This document shows positions 9,081-17,678 of a stretch of 64,000 nucleotides of DNA, one piece after another (positions within the stretch are counted from its first letter, which is position 1; each line of letters opens with the position of its first letter). The notes beneath the pieces were generated by a model. That model saw only the letters and a program-made list of their open reading frames with translations, was not told the origin of the DNA and made no database searches. Source of the stretch: Thalassococcus arenae (GTDB taxonomy: Bacteria; Pseudomonadota; Alphaproteobacteria; Rhodobacterales; Rhodobacteraceae); NCBI RefSeq assembly GCF_019104745.1, contig NZ_JAHRWL010000003.1:124001-188000 (forward strand), written 5' to 3'. A program made the position numbers and the translations under genes.

Positions 9081-10529
9081 CTACATGATCTTGAAGGCAG
9101 GATCCTCGAAGGCCTGGGCCGACGGCAGCGGGCGCGCAGAGTAGCTTTGCTTGATGCCATGGATCCAGCGCTTGCTGTCTTCGGTCAGCTTGAAGCCGCC
9201 CGTCATCGACCGGCCACGGCGCACCAGGATGCCCAGATCGGCGCCTTCGTAACGGTAGTCGCCAGCATTCGAGATGCGCAGAAAGAACGCTTCGTTGTCG
9301 CCCACCGCGCGGCGGTGGTAGTCGAAACGGTCGAACACGACCCGGCCGTCCTCGAGCATCTTGTAGATGCCCGATTGCGGTGCATGGGTGATGATATCGA
9401 CATTATCCTCGGTGTGCTTGATGACCATCTGCGACCAACTGTCGATCATGTCGGGATCGGACCAGCGGGCGTTCAGTTCGTCGACGTCCAGGTTGAAGGC
9501 CTTTTTCGAGAACTCGAGCAGGTGGAACAGGAACAGTGGCGCGTCGGCATGGGCAAAGGCCGCGTGATTGGTCATCGAGCTGGCCCCGGTGATGCGGGGG
9601 TTGAGCTCGCCCAGCCACAGATCGCCGGTCTTCTTGTCGATCAGGAAATCCAGCTCGAAATAGCCGCGATAGCCTTCCTTGCGCAGCTGTTCGCCGAACT
9701 TGAAGGTCAGTTCGCGCGCTTTTTGCCGGGTCTTGGGCGGGAAGGCGGTAGAGAATATCTCGTTGCCGCACCAGCCGCCGCGATAGGGCGTCAGTTCCTT
9801 GAAACCTACCAGTTCGGTCATCAGCGGGCCGACGATGGTGCCTTCCTTGGTGGCGCAGGCCTCGATCGCCGATCCGCGGCAATCGATCCGCTTCATGATC
9901 TTGATCTCGCCCTCGCCGACGATCTCGTGTTCGTGTCGGCGGAAATCGGCTTCGGACTTGATGAAGAACGTGGTGTGGCCGCTGTCACCGAAAGCCGATT
10001 GCAGCACCAGGTCGTGTCCGATCTTGGCCTTGTCGCACAGCTGGCGCAGGTGTTCGTAGCTTTTGACCTCGCTCAGGGTGTTCGGCACCGAAGGCACGCC
10101 TGCCTTGTTGCCGATGCGCACGGTTTCGATCTTGTTGTCCATCGCGGTGCGCAGCTTGGCCTTGGGGAACCAGACCTCGCCGCCCAGTTCCTTGGCCAGC
10201 TTTTCGGTTGTTTCGTCGAACATCAGAAAGACGAATTTCGGCTTTCCGCCCCGGCGCTTGACCAGGTCGACCACTTCCTTGTGCTGCAACAGGTAGTTGT
10301 TGATGTCCTCGATCGACTGAAACTCGTCATGCGGCATCTCGGTGGGCACGAAGACGTTGGGGTGCCGACCGTCGAAGCAATCCATGTAGCAGATGTAGGT
10401 GAAGTTCTTCACCCACTCGTCCAGGCCCAGAAGGTTGAAGTTCGTGGCAGAGACGAAATAGATCGGGTCTTTGTTGGTATGGAAGAACCGCCGAATTTCC
10501 GAGATGTTCTTCAAGGTCTTCTTTGGCAT
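9081..10529 (-). CDS. ATP-grasp ligase-like protein (often labelled biotin carboxylase)
   Basis: A 482-residue ATP-grasp protein. A glycine-rich loop (Phe-Gly-Asp-Ser-Gly-His-Thr) near the middle, Tyr-Phe-Glu-Leu-Asp-Phe, and Gly-Glu-Leu-Asn-Pro-Arg-Ile-Thr-Gly near residue 308 are the nucleotide and Mg-binding elements of carboxylate-amine ligases. It lacks the extent of a normal biotin carboxylase, and no biotin carrier or carboxyltransferase gene is nearby. The likely chemistry is ATP-dependent activation of a carboxylate and amide formation with an amine. It starts 12 nt after the decarboxylase stop behind a GAGG site, so the two enzymes are coupled and may share an intermediate. The substrate assignment is inference. 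Confidence 0.75.
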   Translation of the reverse strand: MPKKTLKNISEIRRFFHTNKDPIYFVSATNFNLLGLDEWVKNFTYICYMDCFDGRHPNVFVPTEMPHDEFQSIEDINNYLLQHKEVVDLVKRRGGKPKFVFLMFDETTEKLAKELGGEVWFPKAKLRTAMDNKIETVRIGNKAGVPSVPNTLSEVKSYEHLRQLCDKAKIGHDLVLQSAFGDSGHTTFFIKSEADFRRHEHEIVGEGEIKIMKRIDCRGSAIEACATKEGTIVGPLMTELVGFKELTPYRGGWCGNEIFSTAFPPKTRQKARELTFKFGEQLRKEGYRGYFELDFLIDKKTGDLWLGELNPRITGASSMTNHAAFAHADAPLFLFHLLEFSKKAFNLDVDELNARWSDPDMIDSWSQMVIKHTEDNVDIITHAPQSGIYKMLEDGRVVFDRFDYHRRAVGDNEAFFLRISNAGDYRYEGADLGILVRRGRSMTGGFKLTEDSKRWIHGIKQSYSARPLPSAQAFEDPAFKIM

Positions 10530-10541
10530 GAAATGTCCTCT

Positions 10542-13295
10542 CTACTTCGACTTCTTGGTCAGTGCCTTGAGGGCCTTGGCGGTAAAGACGCGCAAGCCCA
10601 GGTCGGGTCGGTATCCGTGGATTTCGCTGACATCCAACGCACGCATGAATGACAGGATTTCGGGGCTGATGACCTGGCCGGGCACCAGGATCGGGAAACC
10701 CGGCGGATAGGGAATGATGAAAGAGGCCGAAACCAGTTCCTCGCCCCCCTCGAGGCGTGCAACCAGCTTGTCGTCCAGATCGAGATAGTCGCAGTTCTCT
10801 TCGTTGTAGGCGAGGAAGAACGCCTTGCGGATATCGCCCTCGGGCGTTTCCCCGCCCGAGCGGAAGGCATCGTGGAAGCGGCTGAAATCGGGCAGCGGCG
10901 GCACGTGTTCGACCAGCGCCGACACGCGCTTTTCGAAGGACAGCCGCTCCATCCGCGACGCGTCGTCCAGCAGGTCGTCGAGATCCTTGGCGATCTCGAC
11001 CAGCACTTCGATCAGGTACGCGACCGAAGACCGGGTCGTGCCGATATTGGTCATGAACAGGACCGAGTTGCGCGACGTCTTGTTGATCTGGATGCCGTAC
11101 TTGTCCATCAGGATCTTGGTCTTGAAGGTGTCGCCATCCCAGCCGGTGCCGCCGACGGCCAATGTCACGCGGGTCGGGTCCAGCACGAACTCGTCCTTGG
11201 CCCAGATTTCCCACTTGTCGGACCAGCCTTCGTCGGCGTTGAAATAGGACTGGATTCCGCTTTCGCGGTATTCGGCCGGGATCATGTCCGACGGGGTCAG
11301 CACCCGGAAATACTTGCGCAGCAGCGGGTGGGTGGCCACGGCGCGGCGGATCGCCATCGCGCTTTCGACCTGGCGCTGGACAAACTCGAACCCTTCCAGT
11401 TCGACCTGCCGCCGACCGACGTCCAACGAGGCGATGATCTGGTAGTTGGGCGATGTCGACGTGTGGGTCATGTAGGCTTCGTGAAAGGCCTGTTCGACCT
11501 CGCCCTTGAAGTCCATGTCGTTGACGTGAATCATCGACCCCTGCCGCAGCGAGGTCAGCGTCTTGTGCGTGGATTGCGTGGCATAGACGCGGACGCGGGC
11601 ATCGGGCGGTGGGATCAGCCGGGTCTTGAGCAGTGTCGCATCGTCTGCGTCCTTCAGCTTTTCCTGCTGCTTTTCCCATTCCAGCCGGTAGCCGGCATCT
11701 GCCAGCCTTTCACGCATCGTATTGGCGACGGACATCGCGGTTCGGCGGCGGTAGGTCGGGCTGAACCGTGCGAAGGCGAACCAGGCTTCGTCCCACAGGA
11801 ACACCAGGTCCTTCTTGATCGCCAGGCATTCTTCCATGACGCGTTCGACGTTGTAGATCAGCCCGTCGAAGGTGCAGTTGGTCAGCAGCACCATGCGGAC
11901 ACGATCCAGCTTGCCTGCCGCCTTCAGCTTGAGCAGCGTGTGCTTGACCTCGTGCAACGGAACTGCGCCGTACATCGAGTATTCGTGCAACGGATAGCTG
12001 TCCATATAGACGACGTTGGCACCGGCCAGCACCATGCCGTAGTGGTGCGATTTGTGGCAGTCGCGATCGACCAGCACGATATCTCCTGGCCGGACAAGGG
12101 CTTGGACAACGATCTTGTTGCAGGTCGAGGTACCGTTGGTGGCAAAGAACGTTTGTTTCGATCCGAAGGCCCGCGCCGCCATGTCTTGCGCTTCCTTGAT
12201 CGGGCCCTTGGGTTCCAGAAGACTGTCCAACCCGCCGCTGGTGGCCGAGGTTTCGGCCAGAAAGATGTTGGGCCCATAAAACGCGCCCATGTCCTGGATC
12301 CAGTGGCTGCGGCTGATCGACTTGCCGCGGCTGATGGGCATGGCGTGAAAGACACCGGTGGGCTGCTTGGAATACTCCTTGAGCGCCGTGAAGAACGGCG
12401 TCTTGTAGCGCCGGTTCACCCCACGCAGGATGTTCAGGTGCAGCTCCAGGAAATCCTCCTGGTTGTAGAACACCCGCCGGCAACGGCCCAGGTCGAGCCC
12501 GGCGATATCCTCGGCCGACCGGTCGGTGATCAGGTAGGCGTCCAGTTCGGGACGCACCTTTGCGATCAGCCGGCAGGCCTCGGGGCCATATTCATAGGGT
12601 TGAAGCGCGTCGACATCCTCATCCTCGTTCAGACGGCTGAGATATTGCTGGATGATCGGCAACGCGTTCTTGGACTTGAGCACCAGACCGGGACGCACGA
12701 TCACCGCCTGAACGTTGTAGTTGAACAGGATACCCATCAGCGCATCTTCGAGGCTGGGCACGACGACCGGCTCGTAGATGAACGGGTCCTCGGCGCGGCG
12801 CACGCGGTGCAGGTTGTTGCGCAGAAACCGTTCCTGATGCTCGTTGACGTTGTCGACGATCAGCACTTCGAAATAGGGCCGCCCAAGGGCCCGATCCTCG
12901 GGCGCCAGCGTGCTGTCGTCCTCGAAATCCTCGTTGTCGAGCTCGTCGCCCCCCACGGGAACCGTGCGACGCCGGTAGGCGCCCGAGGTCAACGCCCGCG
13001 CGACCCGGCGCACCGCGGTGGCCAGGTCCTCGATGTTGCGGTGGTCCAGCAACCTGCGCAGATGCTCGAAGGCATGCAGCCCCGGGAAAGCCCAGTAAAG
13101 CTCGATCGGGGCAAGCGCATCCAGCAGCGTTTCGGCGGTCTTGAGCAGCTTGCTGCCCTGCCGTCCTTCGACCCCGTGGACCAGCATCGATTCCGCCGTT
13201 TCGCGCAACGCGCTCCAACGGTCCGCGCGCAATTGCGTCGCGCTGTAGTAGTCGCTGACCGAAGGCAGTTTCTTGACGTCGTGCTGCAGATTCAT
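10542..13295 (-). CDS. Orn/Lys/Arg-type PLP amino acid decarboxylase
   Basis: A 917-residue fold-I PLP decarboxylase of the Orn/Lys/Arg (bacterial arginine/lysine decarboxylase) family. A long N-terminal region including a receiver-like wing domain precedes the catalytic part. The Asp-Glu-Ala-Trp segment near residue 502 would contact the PLP ring nitrogen. Ser-Thr-His-Lys-Thr puts the Schiff-base lysine at residue 578. At over 900 residues it is longer than the usual 710-755, mainly at the N-terminus. Start 13295 has a strong GGGAGG site; an ATG 15 nt upstream is less likely. It is sandwiched between a nitrilase-type hydrolase and an ATP-grasp gene. Whether it acts on arginine, lysine, ornithine or another amino acid cannot be read here. 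Confidence 0.85.
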   Translation of the reverse strand: MNLQHDVKKLPSVSDYYSATQLRADRWSALRETAESMLVHGVEGRQGSKLLKTAETLLDALAPIELYWAFPGLHAFEHLRRLLDHRNIEDLATAVRRVARALTSGAYRRRTVPVGGDELDNEDFEDDSTLAPEDRALGRPYFEVLIVDNVNEHQERFLRNNLHRVRRAEDPFIYEPVVVPSLEDALMGILFNYNVQAVIVRPGLVLKSKNALPIIQQYLSRLNEDEDVDALQPYEYGPEACRLIAKVRPELDAYLITDRSAEDIAGLDLGRCRRVFYNQEDFLELHLNILRGVNRRYKTPFFTALKEYSKQPTGVFHAMPISRGKSISRSHWIQDMGAFYGPNIFLAETSATSGGLDSLLEPKGPIKEAQDMAARAFGSKQTFFATNGTSTCNKIVVQALVRPGDIVLVDRDCHKSHHYGMVLAGANVVYMDSYPLHEYSMYGAVPLHEVKHTLLKLKAAGKLDRVRMVLLTNCTFDGLIYNVERVMEECLAIKKDLVFLWDEAWFAFARFSPTYRRRTAMSVANTMRERLADAGYRLEWEKQQEKLKDADDATLLKTRLIPPPDARVRVYATQSTHKTLTSLRQGSMIHVNDMDFKGEVEQAFHEAYMTHTSTSPNYQIIASLDVGRRQVELEGFEFVQRQVESAMAIRRAVATHPLLRKYFRVLTPSDMIPAEYRESGIQSYFNADEGWSDKWEIWAKDEFVLDPTRVTLAVGGTGWDGDTFKTKILMDKYGIQINKTSRNSVLFMTNIGTTRSSVAYLIEVLVEIAKDLDDLLDDASRMERLSFEKRVSALVEHVPPLPDFSRFHDAFRSGGETPEGDIRKAFFLAYNEENCDYLDLDDKLVARLEGGEELVSASFIIPYPPGFPILVPGQVISPEILSFMRALDVSEIHGYRPDLGLRVFTAKALKALTKKSK

Positions 13296-13359
13296 CGCGC
13301 TTCCTCCCAAAGCTCGAACCCTAGCGACGCATGTCCCGTGATCTGCGTTGCTGGATCAT

Positions 13360-14328
13360 TCAGTCGGTGCCGGTCTTGCCCTTGAAAGCGGCAAAGTTCA
13401 GCGCCGGCCGATCGGCGGTTTCGCTGTAGCCCAATGCGGCGCGTGGATCGGGAACCTTCACACCGCCCTGGTCGCCCTTGGTGGGGATCCGCAACTCGCC
13501 CAGTGTGTGCAGATAGGCATCCGCGCCACTGTTGCGATCGTAGACGGGAAAATCGACGTCCCGGTCACGGAAGCTTTTCAACACCTGACCGAGCCCCTTG
13601 AGACCGGTTTCGCGCTGACGTCGCACAAGGTCCAGATCCACCTCGATGGGGAACATATCCTCTTGCCCGCCCGACTGGTGCAGAACCATCGCCGACGGGT
13701 CAACGACCAGCGACTTGCCGACACCACCTGCAGCCAGCCCGTTGATGGCAAAGACATAGCACTGGAATTGCGCCGCGGTCGCCCGCGCGATGGCGATCTC
13801 GGCGTCGCGGTCGGTGGTGCCGGTCAGCACCGGGTTCAGCAGCACCTCGACCCCATGGCTGGTCAGATGACGCGTGGTTTCCGGGAACCAGATGTCATAG
13901 CAGATCGACACGCCGAAGCGGCCCACATCGGGCACGTCGAAGATGCAGAATTCGGTGCCCGCCGAGATGCCTGCCTCGTAGGGCCGGAACGGGAACATCT
14001 TGGAATATTGCGCGATGATCTCGCCCTGCGGGTTGATGACGACCGCGGTGTTGAAGATCCGCCCGTCCGCGCGCTTTTCGAACATCGACCCGGGCAGCAG
14101 CCAGACGCCATGGCGACGCGCCGCTTCCTGGAACGTGGTCAGCGTCTCGTTCGGAAAGGGCTGCGCGTAGCGATCCAGCGGGCCGAACGCCGCCAGCTCG
14201 GAAAACACCACCATCTGGGTCCAGGGAAACCGCGCCATCAGCACGTCCAGGCGATGCAGCATCGCCTCGACATTGGAATGCAGGGCGGCGACATGCATCT
14301 GGATGCCGGCGATCGCAAAGGGGGTCAT
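13360..14328 (-). CDS. Carbon-nitrogen hydrolase (nitrilase superfamily amidase)
   Basis: A 322-residue nitrilase-superfamily enzyme with the full Glu-Lys-Cys triad visible: Glu44 in Phe-Ser-Glu-Leu, Lys110 in Tyr-Ser-Lys-Met and Cys143 in Ile-Cys-Tyr-Asp. Family members hydrolyse amides, carbamoyl amines (for example N-carbamoylputrescine) or nitriles in the cytosol. No signal peptide is seen. It lies 64 bp upstream of the decarboxylase and 37 bp downstream of the UspA gene, all in the same direction. Its position next to an amino acid decarboxylase suggests an amine-derived amide as substrate; this is inference. Confidence 0.85.
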   Translation of the reverse strand: MTPFAIAGIQMHVAALHSNVEAMLHRLDVLMARFPWTQMVVFSELAAFGPLDRYAQPFPNETLTTFQEAARRHGVWLLPGSMFEKRADGRIFNTAVVINPQGEIIAQYSKMFPFRPYEAGISAGTEFCIFDVPDVGRFGVSICYDIWFPETTRHLTSHGVEVLLNPVLTGTTDRDAEIAIARATAAQFQCYVFAINGLAAGGVGKSLVVDPSAMVLHQSGGQEDMFPIEVDLDLVRRQRETGLKGLGQVLKSFRDRDVDFPVYDRNSGADAYLHTLGELRIPTKGDQGGVKVPDPRAALGYSETADRPALNFAAFKGKTGTD

Positions 14329-14365
14329 AGGTTTATCTGCTTTCTTGTTGTTGACGCCCCGACCG

Positions 14366-14791
14366 TCAGCGAACGGTCAGGACGGGGATTGGCGCGTGAT
14401 GCACCACCTTGTCCGCGTAAGAGCCCACCAGCATGCTGCGCAGGTCGCTTGGCGGGTGCGAGGACATGACGATCAGGTCGGCTCCGACCTGATCGGCGAT
14501 GCGGAGAATGGTTTCCGGTACATGGCCGTGGCCGACATGGGTCTGCACCTTGCTGCCGGCGGGAAACGCCTTGCGGACCAGATCGCCCAAGGCGGCCTTC
14601 AGCCCTTCCATCGCCTTCTTCTCGAAATCCGCTGGCAGGAAGGTGGACACAACCCCGACGCCCAGGTCGTGCACGATACCCAGAAGATGGATCTCTCCTC
14701 CTTCTCCAGAGCATTGCAGCGCTGCGGGGATCGCCTTTTCCCAGCTTTCGGGGTGGTTGATATCGATGGGAAGCAGGATCTTGTCAAACAT
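14366..14791 (-). CDS. Universal stress protein (UspA family)
   Basis: A 141-residue UspA-domain protein. The C-terminal Gly-Ala-Asp-Leu-Ile-Val-Met-Ser-Ser-His plus Gly-Ser-x-Ala-Asp-x-Val segment corresponds to the ATP-binding G-2x-G-9x-G(S/T) region, in modified form. Small UspA proteins encoded next to TRAP transporters (as TeaD beside TeaABC) bind ATP and tune uptake. It starts 12 nt after the fused TRAP permease, which supports such a role here. Confidence 0.88.
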   Translation of the reverse strand: MFDKILLPIDINHPESWEKAIPAALQCSGEGGEIHLLGIVHDLGVGVVSTFLPADFEKKAMEGLKAALGDLVRKAFPAGSKVQTHVGHGHVPETILRIADQVGADLIVMSSHPPSDLRSMLVGSYADKVVHHAPIPVLTVR

Positions 14792-14803
14792 CGGCGGGGC
14801 TCC

Positions 14804-17569
14804 TCATGCGGTTGCCGGCGCGGGGCGTGCGCGCCCGCGCTGGAGCATCACCACCAGGCCCAGCAGCAGCAGGCCGGGGATGAACATCCAGTATTTCGAT
14901 GGCTGGTCGGCCGGCACGCGCACGCGCTCGACCGTCTGGTCCCAATCAAAGCCGGCTTCGGCCGCCGGACTGCCGAAGGCGACGTTGTCGACGATCACCT
15001 CGTCGCCGTTGATGACGTATTCCAGCCCCGACGCGAACAGACGGTCCTGGCCGGTCTCGCCTTCACCCACCGGCAGCAGCGCGGTGAACGTGACCGGATC
15101 GCCCACGGCGTTCAGGCCGCTGACCTGCAGGCGCAGGTTCTCGCCCACCGCCGTGTCCATGGCCGCCTGTTCGATCGCGGCGGGCGGCACGTCGACGAAG
15201 GGCGGCGCGACCATGTCCATCCAGAAGCCCGGGCGGAAGAAGGTGAAGGCCACCAGCAGCAGTGCAATGGTCTCGTAGATGCGGTTGCGGGTCAGGAACC
15301 AGCCCTGCGTCGCCGCCGCGAACAAAAGCATCGCGACGGTCGCCGTTATGAAGACGAATATCCCCTGCCCCCAGCCCACGTTTATCAGCAACAGATCGGT
15401 GTTGAAGATGAACAGGAACGGCAGCGCCGCGGTGCGCAACGAATAGAAGAACGCCACAACCCCGGTGCGGATCGGGTCACCGCCCGATACCGCGGCCGCC
15501 GCGAAGGACGCAAGGCCCACCGGCGGTGTCACGTCGGCCATGATGCCGAAGTAGAACACGAAGAGGTGCACCGCGATCAGCGGTACGATCAGCCCGTTCT
15601 GCTGGCCCAGCGTCACGATGACCGGCGCCAGCAGCGCCGAGACGACGATGTAGTTGGCCGTGGTCGGCAGGCCCATGCCCAGGATCAGCGACAGGATCGC
15701 CGTCAGCACGAGGATGGCCATGATGTTGCCGCCCGACAGCACCTCGACGACATCCGCCAGCGCCGAGCCGACGCCGGTCTGGCTGACCGCGCCGACGATG
15801 ATGCCGGCGGTTGCGGTGGCGATGCCGATGCCGATCATGTTGCGGGCACCGGCGACCAGACCCTCGATCAGGTCGGAAAAGCCCTGGCGTACCGCGGTGG
15901 CGGTATCGCCTTCGCCGCGCAGGATCGCCATCAGCGGCCGCTGCGTCAGCAGGATGAACACCATGAAGGATGCCGCCCAGAACGCCGACAGACCCGGCGA
16001 CAGCCGGTCGACCATCAGCGCCCAGACCAGAACCACGACGGGCAGCAGGAAATGCAGGCCCGACCGGATCGTCGGCCCCGGCAGCGGCAGTTTCGTGACC
16101 GGCGCATTGGGATCTTCCAGCTTGAGCGGCGGTTCTTTCGCCGCGACGCGCAGCAGCGCGATATAGACCACGACCAGCAGCGCAAAGACGATGTATGCCG
16201 CAGCCGATCCAAAGACCGGCCGGATCCAGCCCATGCCGTAATAGACCGCGAAGCTCAGCGCGCAGATCACCGCGATGGTGAAGGCGATGCCGATCAGCCG
16301 CTGCACGATGGGCTTGGGTTCGTAGGCCCGGGGCAGCCCCTGCATATTGGCCTTCATCGCCTCGAGATGGACGATGTAGACCAGCGCGATATACGAGATG
16401 ACGGCGGGGACGAAGGCGTGCTTGACCACGTCGAAATAGGGAATGCCCACATATTCGACCATCAGGAAGGCCGCGGCGCCCATCACGGGCGGCATGATCT
16501 GGCCGTTGACCGAACTGGCCACCTCGACCGCACCGGCCTTTTCAGACGAAAAGCCCACGCGCTTCATCAGCGGGATGGTGAAGGTGCCGGTGGTCACCAC
16601 GTTGGCGATGGACGAACCCGAGATCAGGCCGGTCATGGCCGAGCTGACGACGGCGGCCTTGGCCGGTCCGCCGCGCATGTGGCCCATCAGCGAAAACGCC
16701 ACCTGGATGAAATAATTGCCCGCGCCGGCCTTGTCCAGCAGCGACCCGAACAGCACGAAGAGGAAGACGAACGAGGTCGACACGCCAAGCGCGATGCCGA
16801 ACACGCCTTCGGTGGTGATCCACTGGTGGTTCACCACTTCGGACAGGTTATTGCCCTTGTGGGCGATGATCGACGGCATCAGCGGGCCGAGGAAGGTGTA
16901 GGCCAGGAAAACCGTCGCCACGATCATCAGCGCGGGGCCGAGCGCACGGCGCGTGGCCTCGAGCAGGATCAGGAGGCCGATCACGGCGACCACGTAGTCC
17001 TGCAGGATCGGCGCACCGACCCGCGTGGCAATGGCGTCGTAGAAGACGTAGAGATACAGCGCCGCGACAGCGCCGATGATGGCGAGGCCCCATTCCCAGA
17101 ACGGAATGCGATCCTTGGGCGAGCCCAAGAAGATCGCGGCGATCAGAAGCGCGCCGGGGATCGGGATCCACCAGACCGGCACGCCGGCCTTGGCGCCATA
17201 CATGAACAGGAAGGTCAGCAGTGCCGGCACGGCGACGGCCAGGCCCAGCTGGGCGGTCGTGCGGGCCGCGGGATAGGCGGCAAAGGCCAGGAACAGGGCA
17301 AAGGCCAGGTGGATCGACCGCGCTTCGGTGTCGTTGAACACGCCCCAGCCGATGATGAAGGGCAGCGGCGATGCGATCCAGAGCTGGAACAGCGACCACA
17401 GCAGCGCAACGACGACCAGAAAGGTGCCGATGGGTCCGGCGGGATTGCGTCCGCCGGTGTCGGAAGAGGCGACCAGTTCGTCCAGTTCTGCCTGGCTGAG
17501 CCCGCCCTTGCCAGCGGCTTCGTTTTCAACCGCTGCGGCTTGGAATTGCTTGTCGTCGGTCATGGTCAT
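14804..17569 (-). CDS. Fused TRAP transporter permease (4TM/12TM) with C-terminal periplasmic domain
   Basis: A 921-residue TAXI-type TRAP permease in which the small (DctQ-like) and large (DctM-like) membrane subunits are one chain, with about 18 or more hydrophobic segments. After the last DctM helices comes a soluble region (about residues 775-890, DUF3394/PDZ-like, with Gly-Ser-Pro-Ala-Ala-Glu-Ala-Gly) and a final membrane helix. It would import an organic acid or amino acid by ion gradient with the binding protein encoded just upstream. Two ATGs compete (17569 and 17563); a GGGGA site better fits the second. It is followed 12 nt later by the UspA gene. Confidence 0.92.
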   Translation of the reverse strand: MTMTDDKQFQAAAVENEAAGKGGLSQAELDELVASSDTGGRNPAGPIGTFLVVVALLWSLFQLWIASPLPFIIGWGVFNDTEARSIHLAFALFLAFAAYPAARTTAQLGLAVAVPALLTFLFMYGAKAGVPVWWIPIPGALLIAAIFLGSPKDRIPFWEWGLAIIGAVAALYLYVFYDAIATRVGAPILQDYVVAVIGLLILLEATRRALGPALMIVATVFLAYTFLGPLMPSIIAHKGNNLSEVVNHQWITTEGVFGIALGVSTSFVFLFVLFGSLLDKAGAGNYFIQVAFSLMGHMRGGPAKAAVVSSAMTGLISGSSIANVVTTGTFTIPLMKRVGFSSEKAGAVEVASSVNGQIMPPVMGAAAFLMVEYVGIPYFDVVKHAFVPAVISYIALVYIVHLEAMKANMQGLPRAYEPKPIVQRLIGIAFTIAVICALSFAVYYGMGWIRPVFGSAAAYIVFALLVVVYIALLRVAAKEPPLKLEDPNAPVTKLPLPGPTIRSGLHFLLPVVVLVWALMVDRLSPGLSAFWAASFMVFILLTQRPLMAILRGEGDTATAVRQGFSDLIEGLVAGARNMIGIGIATATAGIIVGAVSQTGVGSALADVVEVLSGGNIMAILVLTAILSLILGMGLPTTANYIVVSALLAPVIVTLGQQNGLIVPLIAVHLFVFYFGIMADVTPPVGLASFAAAAVSGGDPIRTGVVAFFYSLRTAALPFLFIFNTDLLLINVGWGQGIFVFITATVAMLLFAAATQGWFLTRNRIYETIALLLVAFTFFRPGFWMDMVAPPFVDVPPAAIEQAAMDTAVGENLRLQVSGLNAVGDPVTFTALLPVGEGETGQDRLFASGLEYVINGDEVIVDNVAFGSPAAEAGFDWDQTVERVRVPADQPSKYWMFIPGLLLLGLVVMLQRGRARPAPATA

Positions 17570-17678
17570 GTCCCCGCTGGCAAACTGGCCACGGCTGCGC
17601 TTGTTGGTGTTGTTGCGCGCCGGGATCTGGGAAACCCGCCGGGGCGGATTTCCCTTTGTTTTCGCAGGTCAAGCCGGA

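Noticed and set aside
9081-10529. Annotation as biotin carboxylase
   Set aside because: Only the ATP-grasp features are visible, and no biotin carrier or carboxyltransferase gene is nearby; a ligase role fits the context better.
10872-13385. Plus-strand open frame of over 800 codons opposite the decarboxylase
   Set aside because: Antisense to a PLP enzyme with all motifs; composition is typical of a shadow frame.
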